A DNA stretch of 64,000 nt from Arthrobacter livingstonensis (GTDB taxonomy: Bacteria > Actinomycetota > Actinomycetes > Actinomycetales > Micrococcaceae). How positions within the stretch are numbered: the stretch's first letter is position 1; the number at the start of each line of letters is the position of its first letter. The notes beneath the pieces are model-generated. The model did no database searches. It had not been told where the DNA came from and worked only from the letters and a program-made list of their open reading frames with translations. Position numbers and translations under genes: made by a program. The DNA lies in assembly GCF_003219815.1 (NCBI RefSeq), contig NZ_QJVD01000002.1:143574-207573 (forward strand). Reading direction: 5' to 3'. Shown here one piece after another: positions 54,507 to 63,580 of this stretch.

Positions 54507-55010
54507 CTATTCCAGCTGTGAGCGACCCCACGTGCGCGCCTGCCGGGAAATCGCCGCGTCGGCGACCAGAGCTGCGGCCGCCCCTGCCGCGTAAGCCAGC
54601 AGGTCGAGGGTGGAAAAGGTGGTGCCCAGCAGTAGGCGCGACGCCGGGAAGGCCTGTCCCAGCCTCTCCGGGAGGCCGGAGAGCTGGAAGAGCTCGACGG
54701 CGGCACTCAACGCCAGTGCCGCCGCCGCGGCCCGGGTGCGTCGAAGCCGGGTCGCCACGAAGGCCAGGGCCAGGTACACCAGGACGGTGTAGAGCGCGTC
54801 GGCGAGCAGTCCGGCAGCGGCGCCAGTCAGCAGAAAATGCACCGCCAGGCCTAGGACAATTGTCGTTGCGGCCGCTGCCGCCAGCACGCTACGGCGCGGA
54901 CCTGCGGTGTGTTGGGAAACTGCGGTACTGCCGGAAACTGCGGTGTGGCGCTTGCGGGCGTGGGACGTGGCCGCATTCTTCGACGTGGCGCAAGGGTCGG
55001 GCTCAGGCAT
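54507..55010 (-). CDS. DUF2809-family membrane protein
   Basis: 167 residues from ATG 55010. Four helices are predicted; LLADALYTVLVYLALAFVAT and STLDLLAYAAGAAAALV match the DUF2809 pattern, with AAVELFQLSGLPERL between them. The first 40 residues are polar. It begins 10 bp after the MarR stop and so may be in its transcript. Function unknown. Confidence 0.8.
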   Translation of the reverse strand: MPEPDPCATSKNAATSHARKRHTAVSGSTAVSQHTAGPRRSVLAAAAATTIVLGLAVHFLLTGAAAGLLADALYTVLVYLALAFVATRLRRTRAAAAALALSAAVELFQLSGLPERLGQAFPASRLLLGTTFSTLDLLAYAAGAAAALVADAAISRQARTWGRSQLE

Positions 55011-55020
55011 GCCCACGAGC

Positions 55021-55683
55021 CTACAGGGGCCTGCACTTACAGGGATCCGGCGTGGCCCCGCCACCGTCGATCCGGTCGGCGGGCGCCTGTTCTCGGCGCG
55101 CCGGTGAACGTTCAGCCGCAGCTCCCGCTCCTGCGTCCGGCGTGATGCCGGTGCCGCTGAGGTCATTTAAAAAGCGGATAACCACCTCCCGCTCATCCGG
55201 GGTCAAACGCGCAGCCACCTCGAAGCGGCGTGCGTGACTGCGGCCCACCGTCTCCCGCACCTGTTCGTGCGTACCGTCGGTGATGCTGATCATCAACACG
55301 CGACGGTCCGTGGGATGCGGGGACCGCTCGATGTGGCCGGCAGCAGCCAGACGGTCCAAAAGCTTAGTCGTGGCGGCAGTGGAGATGTTCAAGTGTTCGG
55401 AGAGCAGACCGGGGGTGGCAACGACGCTTTGATTCTTTGCAATTACCAGGAAACGGAGCGCCTTCATGTCGGTTTCGTTCAACTGCATGTCATTGCGCGA
55501 CTGAAAGCTGAGGGCAGCCTCGGTCTCGCGCCAGTTGCGGATCCAGGAAAGCACCCTGACGATCTGAGCAATCTCCCCCGCGCCCAGCGAGGAGTACTCG
55601 ACGAGTTCGTGGCCCGGGTCAATGATCCGGGGATCCAGCATCGAATCTGGCGCCCAAGGCGAACGGTTGCGTGGATCGGACAT
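55021..55683 (-). CDS. MarR-family regulator of the MMPL/MFS efflux pair
   Basis: 220 residues. The winged helix lies at about 85-150 (LLSEHLNISTAATTKLLDRL, then the wing HPTDRRVLMISIT). A polar C-terminal tail (GAGAAAERSPARREQAP) follows. It is divergent from the MMPL transporter gene, with an AT-rich palindrome between them, so it is probably the local repressor. Confidence 0.9.
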   Translation of the reverse strand: MSDPRNRSPWAPDSMLDPRIIDPGHELVEYSSLGAGEIAQIVRVLSWIRNWRETEAALSFQSRNDMQLNETDMKALRFLVIAKNQSVVATPGLLSEHLNISTAATTKLLDRLAAAGHIERSPHPTDRRVLMISITDGTHEQVRETVGRSHARRFEVAARLTPDEREVVIRFLNDLSGTGITPDAGAGAAAERSPARREQAPADRIDGGGATPDPCKCRPL

Positions 55684-55723
55684 GAGTGTATTGTATGTCC
55701 ATAGAAAAAGCTTACTCGGTTAT

Positions 55724-55742
55724 TTATTAGATCTTCTAGTAA
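55724..55742. promoter_or_regulatory. Putative MarR operator before the efflux genes
   Basis: TTATTAGATCTTCTAGTAA is a 19-bp palindrome with one mismatch between half-sites (TTATTAGA and TCTAGTAA). It lies 40 bp upstream of the MarR start and 54 bp upstream of the MMPL ATG in the only markedly AT-rich stretch nearby, where both promoters must be. Confidence 0.6.
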
Positions 55743-55796
55743 TATTTATCTTAAAATCAACCGCCAGACAGGAAGCCGAAAGGGCTTGATCACGCA

Positions 55797-57974
55797 ATGA
55801 ACGCTGAATCCCGAAGCGATTGGAAGCCCGCACGTTGGTTGCGCATCCTCCTCCCGGCAGTACTGATCATCATCTGGTTTGCTGCCGCGAGCTTCGGCGG
55901 CCCCACCTTCGGCAAGCTGTCCTCAGTTTCCAGCAACGATCAGGCAGCTTTCCTGCCGGCAAGCGCGGAGTCTACGGAAGTGAATGCCTGGCAGCAGAAG
56001 TTCACCGATTCCAAGGACATCCCAGCCATTGTGGTGATCGCATCCCAGGCCGCCCTGACGACGGGCCAGCTTGAGGACTACCAAAAGCTGGTAGCAAAAT
56101 TTGCCGCGGTCGACGGCGTACAGTCCCCACAGGCGCCAGCCACGACGTCGGTGGTCGGACCCATACCGTCCAAGGACGGCAAGGCTGTGGAGTTCATTGT
56201 GCCCGTAAGCGACACCAACAACGTCGATACCGTCGTGGCGGGCCTGCGCACTGTTGCCGGTACTGCCAATTCATCGTCGACCGCAGCTTATGTCACTGGT
56301 CCGGCCGGCCTGACTGCTGACCTGGTCAATGCGTTCGGCGGCATTGACGGCATCCTGCTGCTGGTCGCAGGTGGCGCGGTCTTCCTGATCCTTCTGCTGG
56401 TTTACCGCTCGATCGTCCTGCCGTTCCTGGTTTTGTTGACATCGGTCTTTGCTCTGTCCGCCGCCATCCTCCTGGTCTATGCGTTCGCCAGTTGGGGCTG
56501 GATCAAGCTCAGCGGACAAAGCCAGGGCATCCTCTCCATCCTGGTCATCGGCGCTGCCACCGACTATTCCCTGCTCCTGGTGGCCCGTTACCGGGAATCG
56601 CTTCGGCACGTGGAGTCAAAATGGGTTGCGATCGGCCGAGCCTGGCGGGCCGCCTTGGAGCCAATCGCCGCCTCGGGTGCCACCGTGATCATCGCCCTGC
56701 TGTGCCTGTTGTTCTCCGATCTGAATTCCAACAAGAGCCTGGGCCCCATCGCCGCGATCGGCATTGTCTTTGCCCTGCTCGCCTCCTTGACCTTCCTTCC
56801 GGTGTTGCTGGTTCTCTTCGGTCGCGTGGCGTTCTGGCCGTTCCGCCCCCGGCTCGAGGCCCCCGACGCCCACCCACATCGCAAGGCCACTGAATCGGTG
56901 CACGGGCTCGAAGGCATCCCTGGACTGTGGAACCGGGTGGGGACCATGGTCTCCCGGCGCCCTCGGATCACGTGGGTCATCTCACTGATCGTCCTTGGCG
57001 CGTGCACCCTTGGCCTCTTCCAGCTGCACGCAAACGGCGTCCCGCAAAGCGACGTCATCCTCACCAAATCTCAAGCCGCAGCCGGTCAGACGGTCTCCTC
57101 CGCCCACTTCCCCAGCGGCGCCGGCAGTCCTGTGGTCATCGTGGCGGACCAGAACAAGGCCGATGCAACCTTGCGGAAGGTCGAATCGGCGGAAGGCGTC
57201 AGCTCGGCCGCGATCTACGCCGGGAACGTACGCCCGGGCGCGGAGGCTGCGCCGGTGGTGAAGGAGGGCAAGGTACTCATCAATGCGGTGCTCAAATCCG
57301 AGCCGGATTCACAGGCCGCAGAACAAGTAGTGCGCACCTTGCGCGCCGACCTTCCCGCCGCCGATCCCGGTGTGCTCGTCGGAGGCGTGACAGCGATCGC
57401 CTATGACACCAATACAACGGCGCAAAGTGACCTAGTCAAGATCATCCCGATCGTGCTTCTGGTGATCCTGGTGATTTTGATGCTGCTGCTGCGCTCCATT
57501 CTGGCTCCCGTCCTACTCATAGCGAGCGTGGTGGTTTCCTATGCCGCCGCGCTGGGTGTCTCGGCGATCGTGTTCAACCACATATTCCATTTTCCTGGCG
57601 CAGACGCTGCAGTGCCACTGTTTGGCTTCGTGTTCCTGGTGGCACTGGGGGTGGACTACAACATCTTCTTGATGACCAGGGTGCGCGAGGAGTCGCTGCG
57701 CATCGGTACCAGGCCCGGCATCCTGCGCGGGCTGGGCATGACCGGCAGCGTGATCACCTCGGCCGGGGTGGTGTTGGCCGCGACCTTTGCCGCACTGGCC
57801 GTGATCCCGATTCTCTTCCTGGTCCAAATTGCCTTCATCGTCGCCTTTGGCGTGCTGTTGGACACGGTAATTGTGCGTTCGCTGCTGGTACCGGCCGTGT
57901 CCTACGACATTGGCCAGGCCATTTGGTGGCCTTCGAAGCTCTCGCGTCCCTCACCCGAGAAGGCAAGCCGATGA
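55797..57974 (+). CDS. MMPL-family RND transporter
   Basis: 725 residues. Twelve helices arranged as 1+5 and 1+5 around two extracytoplasmic domains: TM1 at about 15-34, a loop to about 180, then helices to 350, TM7 at about 388-408, and the last block from 540. ATDYSLLLVARYRE and VDYNIFLMTRVREE are the paired MMPL signatures in the proton-relay helices. A role in drug or lipid export is inferred. It overlaps the MFS gene start (ATGA) and is controlled from the MarR side. Confidence 0.93.
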   Translation: MNAESRSDWKPARWLRILLPAVLIIIWFAAASFGGPTFGKLSSVSSNDQAAFLPASAESTEVNAWQQKFTDSKDIPAIVVIASQAALTTGQLEDYQKLVAKFAAVDGVQSPQAPATTSVVGPIPSKDGKAVEFIVPVSDTNNVDTVVAGLRTVAGTANSSSTAAYVTGPAGLTADLVNAFGGIDGILLLVAGGAVFLILLLVYRSIVLPFLVLLTSVFALSAAILLVYAFASWGWIKLSGQSQGILSILVIGAATDYSLLLVARYRESLRHVESKWVAIGRAWRAALEPIAASGATVIIALLCLLFSDLNSNKSLGPIAAIGIVFALLASLTFLPVLLVLFGRVAFWPFRPRLEAPDAHPHRKATESVHGLEGIPGLWNRVGTMVSRRPRITWVISLIVLGACTLGLFQLHANGVPQSDVILTKSQAAAGQTVSSAHFPSGAGSPVVIVADQNKADATLRKVESAEGVSSAAIYAGNVRPGAEAAPVVKEGKVLINAVLKSEPDSQAAEQVVRTLRADLPAADPGVLVGGVTAIAYDTNTTAQSDLVKIIPIVLLVILVILMLLLRSILAPVLLIASVVVSYAAALGVSAIVFNHIFHFPGADAAVPLFGFVFLVALGVDYNIFLMTRVREESLRIGTRPGILRGLGMTGSVITSAGVVLAATFAALAVIPILFLVQIAFIVAFGVLLDTVIVRSLLVPAVSYDIGQAIWWPSKLSRPSPEKASR

Positions 57975-59587
57975 CCAGTGCACGCCGCCGCTGGGCGGGC
58001 TTGGTCTTCATCAGCATTGCCGTGGCCTTGATCATTGTCGATTCCACCATCGTAAATGTCGCCATTCCCTCGATCGTGCGGGACCTGGACATCACCTCGA
58101 CCCAGGTGCAGTGGGTGCAGGAGAGCTACACGCTCGTTTTCGCCGCACTTCTGCTGGTCTTTGGCACGCTCGCCGACCGTTACGGCCGACGCCGGATATT
58201 ACTCAACGGAGTCGCCTTCTTTGCCACTGCATCCGTATTCGCGGCGTTGGCCCCCTCCGGCAACCTTCTCATCGGTGCCCGGATCATCCAGGGCATCGGT
58301 GGCGCCATGGCGCTGCCCACCACGCTGTCCCTGATCAACGCCACCTTCCGGGGCAGGGAACGCGGGATAGCGTTCGCTGTGTGGGGATCTACCATTGGCG
58401 GGATGGTGGCCGTCGGACCATTGTTGGGCGGCTGGCTGACCACCTACTACTCGTGGCGGTGGGCGTTTGGCATCAATGTGCCGCTCGCCGTGGCCATCGT
58501 CATCGGCGTGCTCCTGTGCGTGCCCGAGTCCAAGGATTCCGGCCAGCCGCGACGCATCGACATCGTCGGCGCTGTCCTATCCGTCATCGCCAGCGCGTCG
58601 CTGGTCTTCGGACTGATTGAGGGCCGCAGCTACGGCTGGTGGCTGGTGGCTGCGGACAACAAACCCGTTTTTGGCAACTGGGCGTGGCCGTTCGCGCTCT
58701 CGCCCATCCCCATGGCCTTCGCGGTGACCCTTTTATCCGGCTCCGCCTTCATCTGGTGGGGCATCCAACGCCAGCGGGCGGGAAGGACCACGCTCCTGGC
58801 GTTTGCGTTGTTCGCGATCCCTTCTTTCCGTAATGGCAACGTCGCCGCCATGATCGTCTCGCTCGGCGAATTCGGCATCATCCTTTCGCTGCCGCTGTGG
58901 CTGCAAAATGTGATTGGCTACGATGCACTGCAAACGGGGCTCGTCCTGCTTGCCCTGGCAATCGGATCCTTTGCCGCAAGCGGACTCTCCAGTGTGGCTC
59001 TGGCCAAAATCTCACCTGTTGCGATCGTGCGCATTGGCATCGTGGCTGAGATCATAGGTGTTGCCGGACTCGGTCTTGTCATCTCCTCCAGCGCCACGTG
59101 GCTGACCATCATTCCCTTCCTCTTTGTCTACGGATTTGGCGTGGGATTGGCCACGGCCCAATTGACGGGGGTGGTGCTCAAAGATGTCCCGGTGGAACAG
59201 AGCGGCCAGGGCTCCGGCACGGCCAGCACGGCCAGGCAGATCGGATCTGCCCTCGGGATAGCGATCCTTGGAACCATCCTTTTCACCTCGGTTGGCTCAT
59301 CCCTGAATTACCGGCTCTCCGACGACTCCGCTGCGCTGTCTGCCTCCGCGCGCAGCCAGATCGTGGACACCGTGGTGCTCAGCGCCGGTGGCGCCATTCC
59401 GGGGTTGGCAGCGAAGGACCCGCAGGTGGGCGCCGCTGCCCGTGAGGCGTTCAGCGACGGCACCCGGTATTCAGCGTTTGCCGCGTCCGGCTTCCTGGTG
59501 CTCGGGCTGCTGGCTACGCTTCGACTCTCAGGCCGGACCGGCGATGAAGCCGCCGAACCCTCTCCTGAGGAGCAGCGGTCCCGATGA
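57971..59587 (+). CDS. MFS drug-efflux transporter (DHA2, EmrB/QacA type, 14 helices)
   Basis: 538 residues from ATG 57971, overlapping the MMPL stop. Motif A GTLADRYGRRRI is at 65-76, motif C-like GPLLGGWLTTYYSWRWAFGI follows helix 5, and the early IIVDSTIVNVAIPSI is typical of DHA2 antiporters. With the MMPL pump it forms a two-transporter operon repressed by the divergent MarR regulator. Confidence 0.93.
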   Translation: MTSARRRWAGLVFISIAVALIIVDSTIVNVAIPSIVRDLDITSTQVQWVQESYTLVFAALLLVFGTLADRYGRRRILLNGVAFFATASVFAALAPSGNLLIGARIIQGIGGAMALPTTLSLINATFRGRERGIAFAVWGSTIGGMVAVGPLLGGWLTTYYSWRWAFGINVPLAVAIVIGVLLCVPESKDSGQPRRIDIVGAVLSVIASASLVFGLIEGRSYGWWLVAADNKPVFGNWAWPFALSPIPMAFAVTLLSGSAFIWWGIQRQRAGRTTLLAFALFAIPSFRNGNVAAMIVSLGEFGIILSLPLWLQNVIGYDALQTGLVLLALAIGSFAASGLSSVALAKISPVAIVRIGIVAEIIGVAGLGLVISSSATWLTIIPFLFVYGFGVGLATAQLTGVVLKDVPVEQSGQGSGTASTARQIGSALGIAILGTILFTSVGSSLNYRLSDDSAALSASARSQIVDTVVLSAGGAIPGLAAKDPQVGAAAREAFSDGTRYSAFAASGFLVLGLLATLRLSGRTGDEAAEPSPEEQRSR

Positions 59588-59843
59588 GGGGCACGGGTGG
59601 CATGCCCACACACTGGCAGCGGTGCGCCCCGGCTGCCTGCAGTAAACGAACCGGACGCGGTCAGGCAGTTTCCACACGATTCCTGCGGCACGAAAATCCA
59701 CCACACCGATGGCCTTGGCAGGGCAGCTGGGATGAGCTGATCTGTCCACGCATGTAGTCCATGTCTTCGAAGACTACCGTTGGCGGTCCAGTCATTGTGA
59801 ATGTCCCGCTCGGCAAGCGTCGAGCCGCTGAGAGGGGCACATC
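59588..59843. other. Intergenic region with a 12-bp palindrome
   Basis: No convincing gene is seen. GTCTTCGAAGAC (59763-59774) is a perfect 12-bp palindrome upstream of the next gene and could bind a regulator. AGAGGGG before the ATG at 59844 is a strong ribosome-binding site that belongs to the broken membrane-protein gene. Confidence 0.45.
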
Positions 59844-59885
59844 ATGGGCAGGTTGGGGCGGGTAGGTCTCATTGGCAACAAGTGA

Positions 59886-60569
59886 GTGTTGGCAGGTGCG
59901 GTCCTGTACCTGATGGAATTGCTCGCGATCATTTGGGGCGGCATTGCCGGAGTCGGCACTTCAACCGTGCGCGGGGCTGCTCTTGCGGAGGTGCTGTCAA
60001 CGTATGCCGGTCATGCAGACGTGGTCTACGCCATGGCCGGCTGGTTCTCCGTCATCCTGCTCGGCCGGATTCTGCTGTTCATTGGCCTGCGCCAAGTACT
60101 GGTGGATTCCGGCCACCGCCCTCCGTTACTCGACTTCGCAGTGGCGGCTGCGACCGTAAGCGTGAGCATTGAGACTGCGTCCTTCGGGATCGCCGCAACG
60201 GCCGCCGCCCCTGCGGATGCAGGAAACAAACCACTTGCCATGCTCATGGACCAGGCCGGTGCGGGCCTGAACCTCATGATCGCCGGAGGACTCGGAGTCG
60301 CCATCGTGTGTGCGGTCTTTGTCATGTGGAAATCCAAGCTCTTCAGCATGCCGCTCGTGGTGCTTGGCGCCGCCGCCGGCATCGGCATCACCGGGGCCCA
60401 ACTGGCCGTTTCCCCTTCCCTGCAGCCGCTCTTTGAGGTGCTCTCCTACTTCCCGTTCCTCTTCTGGGCCTGGATCCTGTGGCTTGGCGTTGTCTGTCTT
60501 CGCGCGGCGCCAGGGCTCTCGCCCGTCCGGTACCCGGATCCTGAGCCCGAGGCTGAAGCTGCATTCTGA
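59886..60569 (+). CDS. DUF4386-like membrane protein, in-frame TGA near start
   Basis: The 227-residue frame from GTG 59886 has about six helices (for example AVLYLMELLAIIWGGIAGVG and PFLFWAWILWLGVVCL). The natural start is probably ATG 59844, which has AGAGGGG 7 bases upstream and encodes MGRLGRVGLIGNK, followed by TGA (59883-59885) and directly by GTG-TTG-GCA in the same frame. One base change (TGG to TGA) would explain it. Translation may restart at the GTG next to the stop, giving an almost complete protein. Resemblance to DUF4386 proteins is weak; function unknown. Confidence 0.72.
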   Translation: MLAGAVLYLMELLAIIWGGIAGVGTSTVRGAALAEVLSTYAGHADVVYAMAGWFSVILLGRILLFIGLRQVLVDSGHRPPLLDFAVAAATVSVSIETASFGIAATAAAPADAGNKPLAMLMDQAGAGLNLMIAGGLGVAIVCAVFVMWKSKLFSMPLVVLGAAAGIGITGAQLAVSPSLQPLFEVLSYFPFLFWAWILWLGVVCLRAAPGLSPVRYPDPEPEAEAAF

Positions 60570-60636
60570 GGGAGACCCGGGGCATGGTGTTCCGACGACG
60601 GACCATGGCGCTCCCAAGTTGCTACAGCACTGTGCC

Positions 60637-61920
60637 TTAGGCCTTGACGATGGGCAACTCAGCCCATTCCGTGGTGTAGCGCGGGGACGAGTGCTCCCGC
60701 TTCATGGTCCAGCCCGGCTGCGCTGCAAGCCCGCCGAGGCCGATTCCGATGGCCTGGCTGCCGAACCTGCCACGCACCTCCCCCAACACGCCGCCCACTC
60801 CAGGCTGCGAGGCGCCGGTTCCTGAGCCGAAAACATCCAGCATCTCGGGCCCGTCGGCCGGTTCCAGGCCGCTGAACATGACGCCAGCGCGCAGGTAGGC
60901 CGCCCCCGGCACGGTGCTGCCTCGCATGGCCGCAACGGCGGCGCGCACCAGCACGATCGGGTCCTGGGTCGGCACGGGAAAGCGCACCGTCACGGCAGGG
61001 AAGCTGCCTTCACCGCCAGCAAACCTGCTGGTTCCGGCGGTGACGGTCATGGCGGAGGCACGCAGTCCGTCGTCGTGCATGCGCGCGGCCGCCTTCTGCG
61101 CATAGACTGCCATGACCTCCTCCATGGCGCCCACCGTGGTGACGGGCGCGGAAAAGCTGCGCGAGAACATGATCTGCTGCTTGTCCGCCCGTTCCTCGGT
61201 GTGCGGTATGCATTCGGTCCCGTTGAGCTCCATGACCGTGCGTTGGAGGACCACTGAGAACTTCTTGCGGATGAGCGCCGGGTCCGCTGCTCTAAGCTCG
61301 GCGATGGTCTCGATCCCCATCAACTTCAGCCGTGCCGCGGTGCGGCCACCAACGCCCCACAATCCCGAGACAGGCACCCTGTGCTGGATGGCGTCGGCAT
61401 GCCCGGCCGGCATGGCACCGAGATCGCACACGCCCCCCAGCCCCGGGTTTTGTTTGGCAATCCGGTTGGCGAACTTGGCCAGCGTCTTGGTGGCGGCTAT
61501 GCCAACGCATACCGGCACGCCCACATGCAGGTCCACCGCCGCCCGGATGTCCTCGCCGGTTTTACCTAACTGCTCCGGCGTCCCGGTCAGGCCCACAAAC
61601 GACTCGTCGATCGAGTAGACCTCCTGCCACGTGCCGAAGCGTCCCACCACCTCCATGACGCGTGCGCTCATGTCTCCGTACAGTTCATAGTTGCTCGAAC
61701 GCGCCATCAGGCCCCAGGCCCGGGCCTGCGCCTGCAGTTGGAACCAGGGGGTGCCCGTGGCGATGCCGAGCGCCTTGGCTTCGGCCGAGCGGGCCACCAC
61801 ACAGCCGTCGTTGTTGGAAAGCACCACGACGGGGCGGCCTTCCAGCAGTGGGTCAAAGACCCGCTCGCAGGAGACATAGAAGTTGTTCACGTCCACGAGC
61901 GCGATCCGGTCCTGGCTCAT
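60637..61920 (-). CDS. umuC: UmuC-type Y-family DNA polymerase
   Basis: 427 residues. Catalytic carboxylates lie in [16 protein letters not shown] and [28 protein letters not shown] is the UmuC signature, and the C-terminal DUF4113-like segment ends [16 protein letters not shown]. It copies past lesions together with UmuD'. It lies 66 bp after umuD under one LexA box. All catalytic residues appear intact, in contrast with umuD. Confidence 0.94.
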   Translation of the reverse strand: MSQDRIALVDVNNFYVSCERVFDPLLEGRPVVVLSNNDGCVVARSAEAKALGIATGTPWFQLQAQARAWGLMARSSNYELYGDMSARVMEVVGRFGTWQEVYSIDESFVGLTGTPEQLGKTGEDIRAAVDLHVGVPVCVGIAATKTLAKFANRIAKQNPGLGGVCDLGAMPAGHADAIQHRVPVSGLWGVGGRTAARLKLMGIETIAELRAADPALIRKKFSVVLQRTVMELNGTECIPHTEERADKQQIMFSRSFSAPVTTVGAMEEVMAVYAQKAAARMHDDGLRASAMTVTAGTSRFAGGEGSFPAVTVRFPVPTQDPIVLVRAAVAAMRGSTVPGAAYLRAGVMFSGLEPADGPEMLDVFGSGTGASQPGVGGVLGEVRGRFGSQAIGIGLGGLAAQPGWTMKREHSSPRYTTEWAELPIVKA

Positions 61921-61986
61921 GGGCAGCCACCCGAGCTGTTCAGGACAGCCCCCCTAGTCCGGTGAGTCGGCATGCCGCGCCGCTCC

Positions 61987-62379
61987 TTAGACATGGTGCA
62001 GGCAGCGGGTCACGACGCCCCACACGGTCAGCTCACTGGGCTTGGCAAGTTGGCCCGCCGCGGGAGGCGACGGTTCCGTGCTCAGGGCAGGCTGGCCGTC
62101 GTTGTGCCTGAGGAAACGGCGCACCAGCAGCTCTCCGTCCACCACGGCAACCACCACGCAGCCATCCCGCGGCGGCAAGGAACGGTCCACGATGATCTCG
62201 TCGCCGTCGGCGATGCCCGTACCGGCCATGGAGTTCCCGCTGACCCGCATGACGAATGTACTGGTGCGGTCCCTGATCAGGTGGCGGTTGAGGTCGATCC
62301 CACCATGAAAATAGTCGCGCGCCGGGGAGGGGAAGCCCCGCGGATCAGTCTCTGCTGCCACTGACGTTGCCAAGTCCAT
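61987..62379 (-). CDS. umuD: UmuD-like S24 peptidase with altered catalytic Lys
   Basis: 130 residues from ATG 62379. GFPSPARDY, SGNSMAGTGI and WGVVTRCLHHV align along E. coli UmuD. Ser50 matches the nucleophile Ser60. The position 37 residues later, Lys97 in E. coli (D-G-E-F-T-V-K-K), reads DGELLVRR, so the general base is Arg87. The cleavage site also differs: PRGFPSP instead of Cys-Gly or Ala-Gly. Self-cleavage is therefore doubtful. A LexA box lies 22 bp upstream. Confidence 0.9.
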   Translation of the reverse strand: MDLATSVAAETDPRGFPSPARDYFHGGIDLNRHLIRDRTSTFVMRVSGNSMAGTGIADGDEIIVDRSLPPRDGCVVVAVVDGELLVRRFLRHNDGQPALSTEPSPPAAGQLAKPSELTVWGVVTRCLHHV

Positions 62380-62400
62380 GCCAAACACAACACCACCGCC

Positions 62401-62416
62401 TAGAACAGGTATTCGA
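62401..62416 (-). promoter_or_regulatory. LexA (SOS) box of umuD-umuC
   Basis: On the minus strand TCGAATACCTGTTCTA matches the Gram-positive SOS box (TCGAAC-N4-GTTCGA) at most positions, with both half-sites recognisable. It lies 22 bp upstream of the umuD ATG and 5 bp beyond the stop of the PucR remnant. Confidence 0.75.
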
Positions 62417-62420
62417 GAAA

Positions 62421-62918
62421 TCAGTGTATCACCAACCCCGCCGTGGCTTTCGGCGCCAGGTCCATGGTGGTGATCCGGAGCCACAGCCAGAGCCGCGTCT
62501 GTGGATCGACCAGATCAATACAGAAGTCCTTGCCCAGGCAGGCGAGCCGGTAGCGGACGGTGTTGTTGTGGACATGGAGTCCGGCGGCCATGGCGGAGGT
62601 GCTACCGCTGGTGGCCAGGTAGGAACGGAGGGTGACAAGGTAGTCCGTCTGCTGTTCGGCATCGTGGGCCAGTATCCCGGCGATGTCATCGCGGCCGTCC
62701 AGCCCCTGCTACTCGATGAACGCGCCCACTTTCATCAAGTTCAAGGTATCCCGTGGTTCTCCTACAGCGCCACCGACGTGGCCCGACTGCCCGCAGGTTG
62801 CCCGTGAAGCAGCAATTCCGGCGTTTGCAGCGCCTCCGCCCTGGATGCCGGCAGCTCCTCCACCCCGGACGCGAGCCTGCCCCGGTCTTCTTAGTTGGTG
62901 CCCACTGGGGGTTGGCAT
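62421..62918 (-). pseudogene. PucR-type regulator remnant with in-frame TAG
   Basis: On the minus strand, 62705-62421 encodes the C-terminal PucR helix-turn-helix: LVTLRSYLATSG, HVHNNTVRYRLACLG, DPQTRLWLWLRI. It ends at TGA 62423-62421. In the same frame a TAG stands at 62711-62709, and upstream of it the frame goes on as DTLNLMKVGAFIE. A single change from CAG to TAG would restore continuity. Further upstream similarity fades and the N-terminal two thirds of a normal PucR regulator are missing. So it is a decayed gene; its end lies next to the SOS box of umuDC. Confidence 0.68.
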
Positions 62919-63020
62919 TACGGGGTCTCCGCCGTCCCGTTGCGTTTATCGAGGAAAGCCAAGTGCCGTTCGCCAATTATTGGTTAGCCCGAATGGCGCT
63001 AGTAGACAAGGACAAAAAAG

Positions 63021-63580
63021 GTGAAGGAACAATCCAAGCGATGGAGCAGGGCGACCGTCTACCCGGACACGTGGGTTAACCCAGATGACGATCCCCGCAA
63101 CTCCGACGGAGTCAGCCCGGACGGCGAATTGGCGACACTGCAGGGGTACCTCTTGGACTATCGACTGACGCTTCGGATGAAGTGTGAGGAGCTGGACGCG
63201 AGCAGCTGGCTCGCCGGTCGGTACCGCCGTCGACCATGTCCCTTCTCGGCCTGCTCCGTCATCTCGCCGAAGTGGAGCGCGACTGGCGCAACTGGATCAC
63301 GTCTGGTGATCCGCTGCCAAAAATATATGGCGAGGGCGACGCGGACTTCGACGGGGCTGTCGCAGAGCAGATGGTGGTCGACTCCGCGTATGCGGACCTC
63401 GACCACGAGCAGGCCGCTACGGACGCCACGCTGGCCGAGCACCCGGATCTGGGTGAGCGACTCGGGAGGAACGGTATCGCTGTCAGGGAATTGCTCGTAC
63501 ACAGGGTCGAGGAATACGCAAGGCACTGCGGGCACGCCGATTTTTTGCCCGAATGCATCGGCGGCCGCGTTTGCCAGTAA
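63021..63580 (+). pseudogene. DinB-family (DUF664) protein, frameshifted
   Basis: From GTG 63021 the protein begins KEQSKRWSRATVYPDTWVNP and runs to KCEELDA, typical of DUF664 DinB-like proteins. At about 63198-63200 the matching frame shifts by one: from GAG at 63200 it continues EQLARRSVPPSTMSLLGLL, then RHLAEVERDWRNWI and HRVEEYARHCGHADF, to the stop at 63580. A loss of one base explains both parts. DinB-fold proteins are four-helix metal-binding enzymes, some using mycothiol or bacillithiol. The expected whole length is about 186 residues. Confidence 0.85.

Noticed and set aside
59528-59749. Minus-strand frame with CPAKAIGVVDF resembling a ferredoxin end
   Set aside because: Only one short match, with no other cluster cysteines in order; it runs antisense into the MFS gene.
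62706-63020. Small frames between the PucR remnant and the DinB gene
   Set aside because: Arg/Gly/Pro-rich translations without family resemblance or ribosome-binding sites, apart from the part counted with the PucR remnant.
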